The translations under genes were made by a program, and so were the position numbers. A stretch of DNA of 64,000 bases from Paenilisteria newyorkensis (lineage in GTDB: Bacteria; Bacillota; Bacilli; Lactobacillales; Listeriaceae). Location: positions 248,001 to 312,000 of the forward strand of contig NZ_JNFB01000012.1 of NCBI RefSeq assembly GCF_000766145.1. The letters are read 5' to 3'. This document shows positions 43,126 to 53,600 of this stretch, in pieces; the stretch's first letter is position 1, and each line of letters starts with the position of its first letter. Under the pieces are notes generated by a model. The model saw nothing but the letters and a program-made list of their open reading frames with translations, searched no databases and was not told where the DNA came from.

Positions 43126-43371
43126 TTATGAAGTGGTAAAATAATCGGCTTGCCATCTTGCAATGAGGTTTTGTGTGTCGTCGGTGGATAGGGTTTTATA
43201 GCCGATAATGTGTTCTTTCGCGATTTCTAAGCTTTCAAAATGGTCGATCAGCCGTTGCGCGGTATTATTGATATGAACGTCTCCGAGTGTGATGGATTGA
43301 TTTTTGTCGTTATCTGCAAGTTGATGGCCGATGATGTAGCCGGCTGCTGTTACTAAAAGTAGATGGTTCAT
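43126..43371 (-). CDS. Small protein of unknown function (81 aa)
   Basis: 81 residues; no family recognised. The first 18 residues are hydrophobic (LLLVTAAGYIIGHQLA), followed by an acidic, soluble remainder with a predicted helix LIDHFESLEIAKEH. It is coupled to the MFS gene by an ATGA overlap, so it is translated with it and may act with the transporter. Confidence 0.6.
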   Translation of the reverse strand: MNHLLLVTAAGYIIGHQLADNDKNQSITLGDVHINNTAQRLIDHFESLEIAKEHIIGYKTLSTDDTQNLIARWQADYFTTS

Positions 43372-44573
43372 ATTTCTTCACTTCCTTTTAAATTTTTTGG
43401 TGCGGGCATGGTGACATATCTTTTTGAAAAGTACATATAAACGAAAATGCAGGCGAAGGCGATGATTCCGGCAATGATGTAGAGGCCTTGGAAGGATAGG
43501 ACGTGGTGGATTTCGCCCATGATGTAGGGTCCGATTCCTAAGCCGAGATCAAGCCCGATAAAGTAGGTGGATAAGCCGATGCCGATTCTGTGTGGCTCGC
43601 AAACTTTTAAACTGACGGCTTGCCCATTGGACATAAATGTTCCGTAGCCTAAGCCGATTAAGCCGCCGGAAAGAAGCAGAACGAAGCTGGTCGAGGCGGT
43701 GCTTAGAACGAATAATCCCACGGCTAAGAAGAAATAGCTTGGATACATAACGAATTTTTCACCTTTGACATCGAATAGTTTGCCGGACATGGGTCTGGTG
43801 AAGGTGATGACTAAGGCGTAAACCACGAAGAAAAAGGTGCTGGCGCTGACGAGATCGATGGTTCTGGCGTAAGAAGCAAGAAATGTGAGTACGGTGGAAT
43901 AAGAGATGCCCATCAAAAAGGCGACGAAAGCGATTGGCAGTACTTTCAATTCCACGAAGCTTGATAGAGTCCAGGTTTTCAATGCTTTGCGGTGTTCGTC
44001 TGTTAAAACGATATTTTTCACAGGGAGGTAGAAGCAGAGAAGGGTTGTTAGGAGTACAAGGATGCTGGAGAAAAGAATGATGGTATAAAAACTTGTTTGA
44101 CTGAGCATAATCATGCCGATAAAGGGACCAATTGCTGCGGCTAAACTTGTGCTAAGTCCGTAATAATTGATGCCTTCCCCGTTTCTTGATTTAGGGATAT
44201 AGGATGTGACGATGGCATTGGTGGCTGTGGAGGTAGTTCCGTAAGCAAAGCCGTTTAAAAAGCGAATGAGGAACATGACGGAAATAGAGGGCATGTATAT
44301 GTAAGCGATTGTGGTGAATAAAAAGAACAAGATACCGTATCTCAGAACGCGTTGTCGACCGAGTAATTCTAGTTTCTTTCCCATATAGAGTCTGGCTAGC
44401 AATGTACCGATGATGTAGATGCCAGATGCAAAACCAGCCTCGCCAAGTGATGCGTTCAAGTTTTCTTGGGCGATGACGGCGATGATAACCATTAATAAGT
44501 AATAGACGAGGTACACGACGAAGTTAATGAGTGTGATTAAAATGAAACCTTTGTTGAATAATTTTTCTTTCAT
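43368..44573 (-). CDS. MFS transporter
   Basis: 401 residues with twelve predicted helices. The MFS loop 2-3 signature is visible as ARLYMGKKLELLGRQRVL and its half-repeat as TRPMSGKLFDVKGEKFVM. It resembles the small drug/sugar exporters of the MFS_1 group; the substrate is unknown. GGGAG precedes the ATG. It is divergent from the PrfA-like regulator, which may control it. Confidence 0.88.
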   Translation of the reverse strand: MKEKLFNKGFILITLINFVVYLVYYLLMVIIAVIAQENLNASLGEAGFASGIYIIGTLLARLYMGKKLELLGRQRVLRYGILFFLFTTIAYIYMPSISVMFLIRFLNGFAYGTTSTATNAIVTSYIPKSRNGEGINYYGLSTSLAAAIGPFIGMIMLSQTSFYTIILFSSILVLLTTLLCFYLPVKNIVLTDEHRKALKTWTLSSFVELKVLPIAFVAFLMGISYSTVLTFLASYARTIDLVSASTFFFVVYALVITFTRPMSGKLFDVKGEKFVMYPSYFFLAVGLFVLSTASTSFVLLLSGGLIGLGYGTFMSNGQAVSLKVCEPHRIGIGLSTYFIGLDLGLGIGPYIMGEIHHVLSFQGLYIIAGIIAFACIFVYMYFSKRYVTMPAPKNLKGSEEI

Positions 44574-44673
44574 GCGATAAAACTCCCTTTCTTGATAACA
44601 AGCATTAGTATAGAGCTTTTTTTGTCCGCGTACTTTTTAATTTGGTAATCTAGTATGATATATACAAAAATGT

Positions 44674-44687
44674 ATAACAAATGTTGT
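44674..44687 (+). promoter_or_regulatory. PrfA-box-like palindrome
   Basis: ATAACAAATGTTGT matches the PrfA box TTAACANNTGTTAA at 9 of the 12 fixed positions, including the central ACA-NN-TGT core. It lies 22 bases upstream of TATGAT (44710-44715), the spacing used by PrfA-type activators (centre at -41.5). Confidence 0.6.
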
Positions 44688-44756
44688 GAATAAATGTGGA
44701 GGGATTCTGTATGATGGAGATAGATAAGCGGGATTTTGGATAAAGGGGATGGAATA

Positions 44757-45416
44757 ATGAATCAGGATATTCTTAGTGAATATGTCAGTGCCAATGATTT
44801 TCCGATTGTTACGAGGGCGCGCCGCAAATATTTAACGTATGAGGGACTGGAAGATTCGTATGTGTATATTTTAAAAAGTGGGATTATCAAGACGAGTATT
44901 ATTTCAAGGGATGGTCGCGAATTTAATCTGGGTTATATTAATAAGATGGATATTGTGTCGCTACTAAAAGATGAGTATTCTCAGTTTGCGAATGCGCCTT
45001 TTAATATTCGGGTGGAGTCGGATAGTGCGGAGTTATATCGGATTGATCGGGTTCAGTTTTGGCGGGATGTGAATGGGAATGGTGATTTGCAGATTTATGT
45101 GAAGGATTACTACCGGACGCGGCTTTTGGAGTCGATTAAGAAGATGCAGCAAATGTTGATGAATGGCAAATTAGGGGCTATTTGTACGCAGCTTTATGAG
45201 TTGTATAAATTGTTTGGTGTGGAGATAGAACAGGATCAGTTTTTGATTGATTTTTTGGTGAGCAATGAGGAAATTGGGCATTTTTGCGGGATTAATTCGG
45301 CGAGTAGTGTGAATCGGATTTTTCAGCAGTTGAAGGCGGAGGGCGTTATAGCGATGCGGAATCGGTATATTATTATTAAAAAGCTCGATGTGATTCAGGA
45401 AAATGTGATTTTTTGA
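44757..45416 (+). CDS. Crp/Fnr (PrfA-like) transcriptional regulator
   Basis: 219 residues: a beta-roll sensor domain (about 15-115), a dimer helix (about 118-150) and a winged HTH with SNEEIGHFCGINSASSVNRIFQQLKAEG near 173-200. It is PrfA-like in build, but I would not call it PrfA itself. The ATG follows AAAGGGGATGG. The palindrome 70 bases upstream suggests it activates its own gene. It is divergent from an MFS gene and 117 bases ahead of a Fur-box ABC exporter gene. Confidence 0.82.
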   Translation: MNQDILSEYVSANDFPIVTRARRKYLTYEGLEDSYVYILKSGIIKTSIISRDGREFNLGYINKMDIVSLLKDEYSQFANAPFNIRVESDSAELYRIDRVQFWRDVNGNGDLQIYVKDYYRTRLLESIKKMQQMLMNGKLGAICTQLYELYKLFGVEIEQDQFLIDFLVSNEEIGHFCGINSASSVNRIFQQLKAEGVIAMRNRYIIIKKLDVIQENVIF

Positions 45417-45452
45417 GGGGGAGGTTCTTGCGTGTAGCGGGAACTTTTTTTA

Positions 45453-45469
45453 TTGAGAAAGATTCTCAA
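45453..45469 (+). promoter_or_regulatory. Fur-type box before the ABC exporter gene
   Basis: TTGAGAAAGATTCTCAA is a perfect inverted repeat that also fits the 7-1-7 Fur/PerR pattern as TGAGAAA-G-ATTCTCA. It abuts TAGGCA-N17-TATAAT (45471-45499), so an iron-loaded repressor here would block the promoter. Confidence 0.65.
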
Positions 45470-45470
45470 C

Positions 45471-45499
45471 TAGGCAGGTGCGCGTTTGTTTGTTATAAT
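45471..45499 (+). promoter_or_regulatory. Putative promoter of the ABC exporter gene
   Basis: TAGGCA (45471-45476), 17 bases, TATAAT (45494-45499) with an upstream TG (extended -10). Confidence 0.65.
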
Positions 45500-45532
45500 A
45501 GAATTTCCGTGACAGAAAGGGGAGGTAAGATG

Positions 45533-47254
45533 ATGTTGAGACGATTTTTTAGTTATTATAAGCCTTATAAGCTTTTATTTATAATTGATTTTGGGTGTGC
45601 GGTTATTGCGGCGCTCCTTGAGTTGGCGTTTCCAGTGGCTGTGAATCAGGTGATTGATAAGTTGTTGCCGAATAAGGACTGGGGATTGATTGTGACGGCG
45701 GCTTTGGCGTTATTGTTTTTCTATTTTTTGAATATGTTTATGCAGTATATTGTGACGTATTGGGGGCATATGTTGGGGCTCAATATTGAGACGGATATGC
45801 GCCGGGATTTGTTTGCGCATTTGCAGAAGCAGCCGTTTGAGTATTATGACAATCAGAAAACAGGGAAATTGATGTCGCGGATGACGACGGATTTGTTTGA
45901 GATTGGAGAGGTCGCGCATCACGGACCGGAGGATATTTTCATTTCGATTATGTCGCTTGTTGGGGCGTTTCTGTTGATGATGACGATCAATGTGAAGCTT
46001 GCCGTGATGACGATTGTGCTCGTGCCGATTTTAGGAGTTTTGATTATTCTGTTTAACAAAAAGATGACGGGTGTGAATACGCAGATTTTTAAGGATTTGG
46101 GTAGTTTTAATGCGGGCGTGGAGAACGCGATTAGTGGTGTGCGTGTGGTGCAGGCGTTTGCGAATGAAGGTTTTGAGCGGGAGCGTTTTGGATTGCTGAA
46201 TCAGACGTATCGCCAATCGAAATTGATGTTTTATAAGGTGATGGGATTTAGTTTCTCGTTTAACTACTTTTTGATGCGCTTGATTACGTTATTTGCGCTG
46301 TTTTTTGGATCGTATTTTGTGATTAATGATGAGATTTCGTACGGGCAGTTTGTGAGCTTTATTTTGCTAACGAATGTGTTTATGCGGCCGATTGAGAAGA
46401 TTAATTCGGTGATTGAGAGTTATCCGAAAGGGATTGCTGGATTTAAGCGGTTTATTGAGGTGATTGACACGAAGCCGGCGATTGTGGACCGGGAGGATGC
46501 AGTGGACGTGGCGCATTTGCATGGTGATATTTCGTACAAGAATGTGTCGTTCCAATATGATTCAGGAAAAATGGTGCTGGATGGGATTGATTTGCAGGTG
46601 AAGGCGGGCGAGACGATTGCGTTTGTTGGGCCTTCTGGTGCTGGGAAAACGACGATTTGTAACTTGTTGCCGCGGTTTTATGATGTGACGGCGGGCGCGA
46701 TTACGATCGATGGGATGGACATTCAGGCGATGACGCTGGCTTCTTTACGGGCGCAAATTGGTGTGGTGCAGCAGGATGTGTTCTTGTTTTCGGGATCGAT
46801 TCGGGAGAACATTGCGTACGGAAAATTGGATGCGACGGATGAGGAAATTCAATATGTGGTGAAACTGGCGCATTTGGAGAAAGTTGTGGATGAGATGCCG
46901 AATGGTTTGGATACGCTTATCGGGGAGCGGGGTGTGAAGCTTTCTGGTGGACAGAAGCAGCGGCTGGCGATTGCGCGCATGTTCTTGAAAAACCCGCCGA
47001 TTTTGATTTTGGATGAGGCGACATCAGCGCTTGATACGGAAACGGAACTGGTGATTCAGCAGTCGTTAGACGAGCTCGCGAAGGGGCGGACGACGTTGAT
47101 TATTGCGCATCGATTGGCGACGATTAAACATGCGGACCGGATTATTGTGGTGAACGAGTCTGGAATTGCGGAACAGGGAACGCATGCGGAGTTGCTGGCA
47201 AGGAATGGCGCGTACCGTAATTTGCATGATGCACAGTTTTCAAGAAATGAATAA
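45533..47254 (+). CDS. ABC exporter, fused permease-ATPase half-transporter
   Basis: 573 residues: a six-helix exporter domain (about 1-310) and an ATPase domain with Walker A GPSGAGKTT (about 362-370), signature LSGGQKQRLAIARM, Walker B ILILDEATSAL and the H-loop in IAHRLA. It works as a homodimer or with an unseen partner. I chose the second of two adjacent ATGs because GGAGG is 7 bases before it; the first is 4 bases away. The Fur-type box upstream suggests an iron- or haem-linked substrate, which is inference. A terminator follows. Confidence 0.88.
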   Translation: MLRRFFSYYKPYKLLFIIDFGCAVIAALLELAFPVAVNQVIDKLLPNKDWGLIVTAALALLFFYFLNMFMQYIVTYWGHMLGLNIETDMRRDLFAHLQKQPFEYYDNQKTGKLMSRMTTDLFEIGEVAHHGPEDIFISIMSLVGAFLLMMTINVKLAVMTIVLVPILGVLIILFNKKMTGVNTQIFKDLGSFNAGVENAISGVRVVQAFANEGFERERFGLLNQTYRQSKLMFYKVMGFSFSFNYFLMRLITLFALFFGSYFVINDEISYGQFVSFILLTNVFMRPIEKINSVIESYPKGIAGFKRFIEVIDTKPAIVDREDAVDVAHLHGDISYKNVSFQYDSGKMVLDGIDLQVKAGETIAFVGPSGAGKTTICNLLPRFYDVTAGAITIDGMDIQAMTLASLRAQIGVVQQDVFLFSGSIRENIAYGKLDATDEEIQYVVKLAHLEKVVDEMPNGLDTLIGERGVKLSGGQKQRLAIARMFLKNPPILILDEATSALDTETELVIQQSLDELAKGRTTLIIAHRLATIKHADRIIVVNESGIAEQGTHAELLARNGAYRNLHDAQFSRNE

Positions 47255-47266
47255 TACTAGCTTTAG

Positions 47267-47306
47267 AGGTAAGAGATTTTATTGTTAGAGTCCTTACCTT
47301 TTTTTA
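47267..47306 (+). terminator. Terminator after the ABC exporter gene
   Basis: AGGTAAG and CTTACCT pair across a 19-base loop and are followed by a seven-base T-run. Confidence 0.7.
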
Positions 47307-47660
47307 ATCTAATAATGGAAAATAAATCTATATTAAAAGGTGTATTAGCTATAGTGAAAAAATTTTTTTGAAACGGGAATAATGTGTATTTGTGTCTTAT
47401 TTGACGCTGTTTTGTAAATCTTTTGTTCTTTATATGTAGCTTTATTTCCCATATTTAGAATTTTATCGTGTTTGGAAATAGTAGATAGTGGTATTAAATA
47501 CTTCTAGAGTGATTTTGTGTGAAAAAAATTACTTATTAGATAATTATAATGCGAAATTTGTGGTTACTTTAGGTACATATATAATCCGATAGGAAAGTAG
47601 TTCGGTTTTTTCGGAGAGATAGAAGTAGCTGTTTTTTTGTATTAGAAAATGGGGGAGAGA
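47307..47660 (+). other. AT-rich upstream region of the giant adhesin gene
   Basis: No gene is seen. Two TATAAT hexamers (47545-47550 and 47580-47585) could be -10 elements; the second has TTGTGG 16 bases upstream. The region is strikingly more AT-rich than the gene it precedes. Confidence 0.5.
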
Positions 47661-50600
47661 ATGATGAAGAGAATACTGGCTTCGGTGCTTACTTTCATGT
47701 TGGTGGCGTTCACGGTTTTGACGGCGATTCCGGCTCAATCTGAGAATCTGGACGCTGTGGAAAAGGACTTTTTTACAGGTGTTGTTGTGGAGGATGGGGC
47801 TGGTAAGGCGATAACGGCGGATTCGGAACCGCTGCAATTGGAGAAAAGCAAGGTGGCTATTCGGTACGGCTGGACGATTGCTAGTGGGGAAAATTTGGCT
47901 GGCAAAGAGGTTTATTTGACGATTCCAGAAAACGTGAATTTGGAGAAGAATTTGAGTGAGGATTTCCAAATTGATGGTGTGACGTACGGGACATTGGTAA
48001 CGGATAACGCGAAGCATACGTTGCGCTTGACTTTTAATGAGAAGGCAACGGGATTTACGGAGGATAAACAGGGGGAAATCGTTTTAGATGCGACGCTTAA
48101 GAGTGATACGAAAGAGAAGCTTCTGCCGCTGAAATTTAATCTTGGTACGCAGTTAGTGACGGTTGATGTTCCGTTAGAGCAGGAAGTACAGGATGAAAAG
48201 ACTGATAAAGGAACCGAGACTACAAAAGAGCCTGTGAAAGATCCGGTGACGAAGCCTAAAGCTAAGTCGAATGCATCGGTTGCTTCTATAGAGGGCACAG
48301 CTATCGCGTCGAATATTTTGACGAATGTTATTTTTACGGATGCGGATGGTGTGCCATTTACGGATGAAAATCGGCCAACTGCGGATTCTTCGGCGAAAAT
48401 TCAGTTTGAGTGGGCGCTGCCGGATGCGTTGAATGTCAAAAATGGAGATACGTACACGTTTACGTTGCCAAGTATTTTTGCGATAACGGCGCCGATTACG
48501 GGCACGCTTGGGGATTACGGGTCGTTTGTGGTGAATACGGATCACAAGGTTACTATGACGTTTAATGAAAATGCGGAGACGTCTTCGGAGGTTCACGGGG
48601 AGCTGCATTTCACGACGTATTTTGATAAGCAGCATATTATTGGGATTACGACGAAAGAGATTACCTTTCCGATAGAAGAGGCGATGTCTTTTACGCTTAA
48701 TTTTGTGCCGAGTGGTGGGACTAGTCTTGCTAAAACGGGTGTTGCGAATGCTACGTATAACCCGACTTCGGTGAGTTGGGCGGTGAAAGTCAATGGGAAT
48801 CAGCGACTTTTGAAAAATGCGGTGTTGAAAGATCCGATGCAGGCGGGGCTTTCGCTTGATGCGGCGTCGATCAAAGTCTACAAATTGAATGTTTTTGTGG
48901 ATGGGACGAATTCTCTCGGTGAGCTTGCGGACCCATCGGAATATACGATTGTGCCTAATGCGAATAATACGCTAGAAGTTAGGTTTGGGGACAGTACGAT
49001 TAAGGCGTATGAGGTCAGATATACGACGACGATTACGGATTTGACGAAAACGAGATTCACGAATAGTGCGACATTAACGAGTACGGGAAATCCTTCTGTT
49101 ACGGCGACGTCGACGGTGAATATTAATCGTGGAAAACGTCTGAATAAGTCGAGTACGTATGATTCTAAGACGCAAAAAATTTCTTGGACGATTAATTATA
49201 ATTATGATACCGCTGCAATCACACAGCCTAACGCGATTATCCGTGATTTATTTACGAATACGTATGGACTTGTGGCGGGATCGATTGTTGTTAAAAATGT
49301 GAGCATCGATGGAGCAGGCGTGGCGACGGTTGGTAGCGTGGTGCCGAGTAGTGCGTATACGGTGACGCCTGTGTCGAATAGCGGGCAGAACGGTTTTAAT
49401 TTACAGTTTAATGCGCCGATTACAGGGGCGTATGTGATTACGTATGATACGGTGCCGACGAATTTGATTACGAGCAATTTGACGGTTTCCAATCAGGTGA
49501 GCGCGCCTAATACGACAACGGTGGCGGCAACGCGAGCAGTGACGCAGGGGAATATTAGTAAGCGGGTCACGAGCACGAACTATAATACAAAAGTGATGCA
49601 GTGGGAACAGATTATTAATAATAACAATTATATTATGAATGATGTTTTTATTAAGGATCGGTTTACTTCGGATGGTTTAACGCTGATTCAGAATTCGGTG
49701 AAGATAGTGGACATGAATAATGCGAGTAGTGTACTTGTTGCGGGTGTGGACTATGTGCTCGCGATGAACTCGGATGGAAAAGGGTTCACGATTGAATTGA
49801 TTGGGAATTATCAGCATAATATGACGCATACGTTGAAGTTGACGTACAATACGTCGTTTAATTACTCGGAAGTGACGGCGCCGAACAATTTTGAAAATGT
49901 GGCATCGATTATTTGGACGGATATTAGTGGGGACGATACGAGTTCGGTCGTTGTGAATGTGAATCCGGGTGATTATACGAAGAACAATGGCTTTAAATCG
50001 GGGACGTATGATGCTCAGAAGAAAGAGATTACGTGGACGGTTGGCATGAACTATAACTTGCAACCTGTTGCGGATCCGATTTTTACCGATTCGATTGCGG
50101 CGAATCAGACGTTGTTACCGAACACGATTGAAGTGCATAAGATGACGCTTGGCACGGGGCAAAATAGTTATTCGGATGGCGGTATTGTGCCGAGTAGTGA
50201 GTATACGCTTGATACGACTGGCGGTGTGATTACGGTTCATTTCAATCACAGTATTCAGACGGCGTATTATATTACGTATAAAACGAGCATTGCGGATAAA
50301 CTGATTGTGGCGTCCTATCAGAACACGGCGACGCTAAAAGATGGGGATCAGAATTTTGCATCGTGGACTGGTACGGTGACGATTCCAAGTGGTGGTAGTT
50401 ATGTGACGAAAACGGGTGTGCAAAATGGGAAGAATATTGATTGGACAGCGAATATTAATGCTGGGCAGTCTACGATTTCCAACGCTACGATCGTGGATAC
50501 GCCAACAAGTAACCAAGTGTTGATTCCATCGACGTTCCACCTGTATAAAACGGTGATTGCGGCAAATGGAACGTTTACGCAAGGTGCGGAGTTGGTGCAG

Positions 50601-53600
50601 GGACAGGATTACACGTTAGAGATTACAACGAATAATACGACGGGAGCGCAGACGTTTAAGATAATTTTTGCGAATAAAATTTCGTCGGCTTATATTTTGA
50701 AATATAGTTCATTTATTGATGCAAATGATAAAGAAACGGTGAGCAATAGTATTAAGTTGGCCGGTAGCAATATTACGACGGAGCAAGTGGAGACGGCATC
50801 GGATATTGTCGTGAAAGTGACGGACGGTGGTGGTAGTGGTACCGGTGTTCGTGGTACGATTACGGTGACGAAAACGGATAGTGGAACGACGCCACTTGCT
50901 GGTTCTACACTCGCGCTTTATGATTCGACGGGAACGGTTGTGTTGCGTTCGGGCGTCTCGGATAGCAATGGTCAAGTTGTTTTTGGTGCTTTGCGGTACG
51001 GGAACTACCTGATAAAAGAGCTGGTGGCGCCGACTGGTTATGTTATTTCAGACTCGTTGGAAACGGGGATTGCAGTGAATATCGCGGCGACGACAAAAGC
51101 GGTGACAGTGAAAAATGCGCTGTTTGTTGGAGAAGTGACGCTGACGAAATATCAAACGAGTACGACGACGGCCTTGGCTGGTGCGGTTTATCAGTTGAAA
51201 AAGGGCAATGTGGTGGTTCAGGACAATTTGACAACAGATAGTAACGGGAAAATTAAAGTGTCGAATTTGTCGGCGGGCAGTTATTCGTTTGTGGAAGTTA
51301 CGCCGCCAACGGGTTACCAGCTGAACACGACGCCAGTTCCGTTCACGATTGCGGCAAAACAGACGACGGCGGTTGCGGTGAGTGCTTACGATTCGCTGAT
51401 TCCGGGCACGATTTCACTGACGAAAGAGGATAGTGTGACGCATGTGCCGCTCGCTGGTGCGGTGTTTAAATTGCTGAACAGTGCGGGGACGACGTTGCAA
51501 TCGAATTTGACGACGAATATTCAAGGGAAGCTGGAGATTCCGAACTTGCCGCTTGGAAATTATACATTGGTGGAAACGGTGGCTCCGACGGATTACAAGT
51601 TGGATGCGACACCAATTCCGTTTACGATTTCAAAAGCGACGGGAAGCACGAATGTTGTTGCTAAAACGATGACAAATACGCTGAAAACGGGCGGGGTCAC
51701 GTTGACGAAGAAGGATAAGAAGTCGGGAGCGGTACTTGCAGGAGCGGTTTTCTCGTTGCAAAAGAGTAACGGTGATTTGGTGCAGGCGAACTTGACGAGT
51801 GACTCGGCTGGGAAAGTGCATGTGACGAATTTGGCGCCGGGAACGTATCAGTTTGTGGAGACGGCGGCACCGACGGGTTATTATTTGGATAGTACGGCGA
51901 TTCCGTTTACGATTGTGAAATCGCAGTTGCAGGAAGTGACGGTTAACGCGCTTGATAAGGTGATTCCGGGGACGGTTGTTTTGACGAAGGTGGATAATGT
52001 GAGTGGGGAAACGCTTGCTGGTGCTACTTTTAAATTATTGGATGGGAATCAGAATGAGCTGCAAACGGGGCTTGTGACGGATGCGTCCGGGAAGTTGACG
52101 ATTCCAGACCTTGATCCAGGAAATTATGCTTTGGTGGAAACGGGGGCGCCGGTTGCTTATCAGCTGAATAGTACGCCGATTCCATTTACGATTACGCTAG
52201 CGCAACAGGATGCTTTGCAGTTGACGGCGAAGAATACGCTGAAAACGGGCGCGATGATGTTCCATAAGGTGGATAGTGTGGATGCCGCGCAGAAATTGGC
52301 TGGCGCGAAGTTCACGTTGACGGATAGCGCGACGGGGAATGTGGTCGATGCATCGCTTGAGGTCGATGCGAATGGTGATTTGTACATCGATGGTTTGGCG
52401 CCTGGGGAGTATGACTTGATGGAAACGAAGGCTCCGACGCATTATCAGTTGCCGACGACGCCATACCATTTTACGATTGTTAAAAATCAGACGACGGCGC
52501 TGGATGTGAATTATGCGAACGCGTTGATTAAAGGCAAGGCGGAGTTGACGAAACGGGATAGTGTGAATCCGCTGATTACGATTCCGGATGCGACGTTTGA
52601 TGTGTTGGATGCGGATGGTGACACGGTGCAAACGGGCTTAGTGACGGACGCTGATGGTGTGGTTACGACGCAGGATTTGGCGCCGGGTGATTATACGTTT
52701 GTGGAAACGAGCGCGCCATTTGGCTATATTCTAGACGCGACGCCAGTTCCGTTTACGATTGGTAAGTCGCAAGTGGCGGCGGTGAAAGTGGACGCGAGCA
52801 ATGTGCTGACGCCGGGCGATGTTATATTGACGAAAGTAGATCAGAAAACCAATACGCCGATTGATGGTGCTACTTTTAAAGTGGTGGATAGTAACGGCGA
52901 CCTAGTGCAGGAGGACTTGGTTGGTGGTTCTGATGGTGTGATTCGCGTGAATGATTTGGCACCGGGGGACTATCAGTTTATCGAGACGGCGGCACCGACG
53001 GGATATTATTTAAATGCAACGCCGATTCCATTTACGATTACAAAAGGGCAGGCGGAACCTGTTTCGGTGAGTGCTCCAAATAAAATTATACCGGGTACCG
53101 TGACGTTGTCGAAAACGGACGATGTGTCGGGAGAAGTTTTGCCGGGCGCGGTTTACAAGTTGCTGGACGGCGATGATAATGTGTTGCAGGAAGACTTGAC
53201 GACGGATGCGTTTGGTAAAATAACGATTCCGAACTTGGATCCAGGTGATTATGCGTTGCAGGAAACGATAGCGCCGCAATATTATCAATTGGATAGTACG
53301 CTGATTCCGTTTACGATTGTGAAGGCACAACAGGAGGCGGTGCAGTTAACGGCGACGAATACGCTGGAAACGGGTGCTGTGACCTTGCATAAAACGGATG
53401 ATGTGGATGCGGCTGTGAATTTGGCAGGGGCGAAGTTTTCACTGAAATCGGTGACGACGGATACAGACCTTGGCGAAACGGTAGCGACGGATCAAGATGG
53501 TAAACTTTCGATCGATAATTTGGCACCGGGGGATTATGAACTCATGGAAACGGTGGCACCAACGGATTACCAACTGCCAACGACGCCGATTGCATTCACG

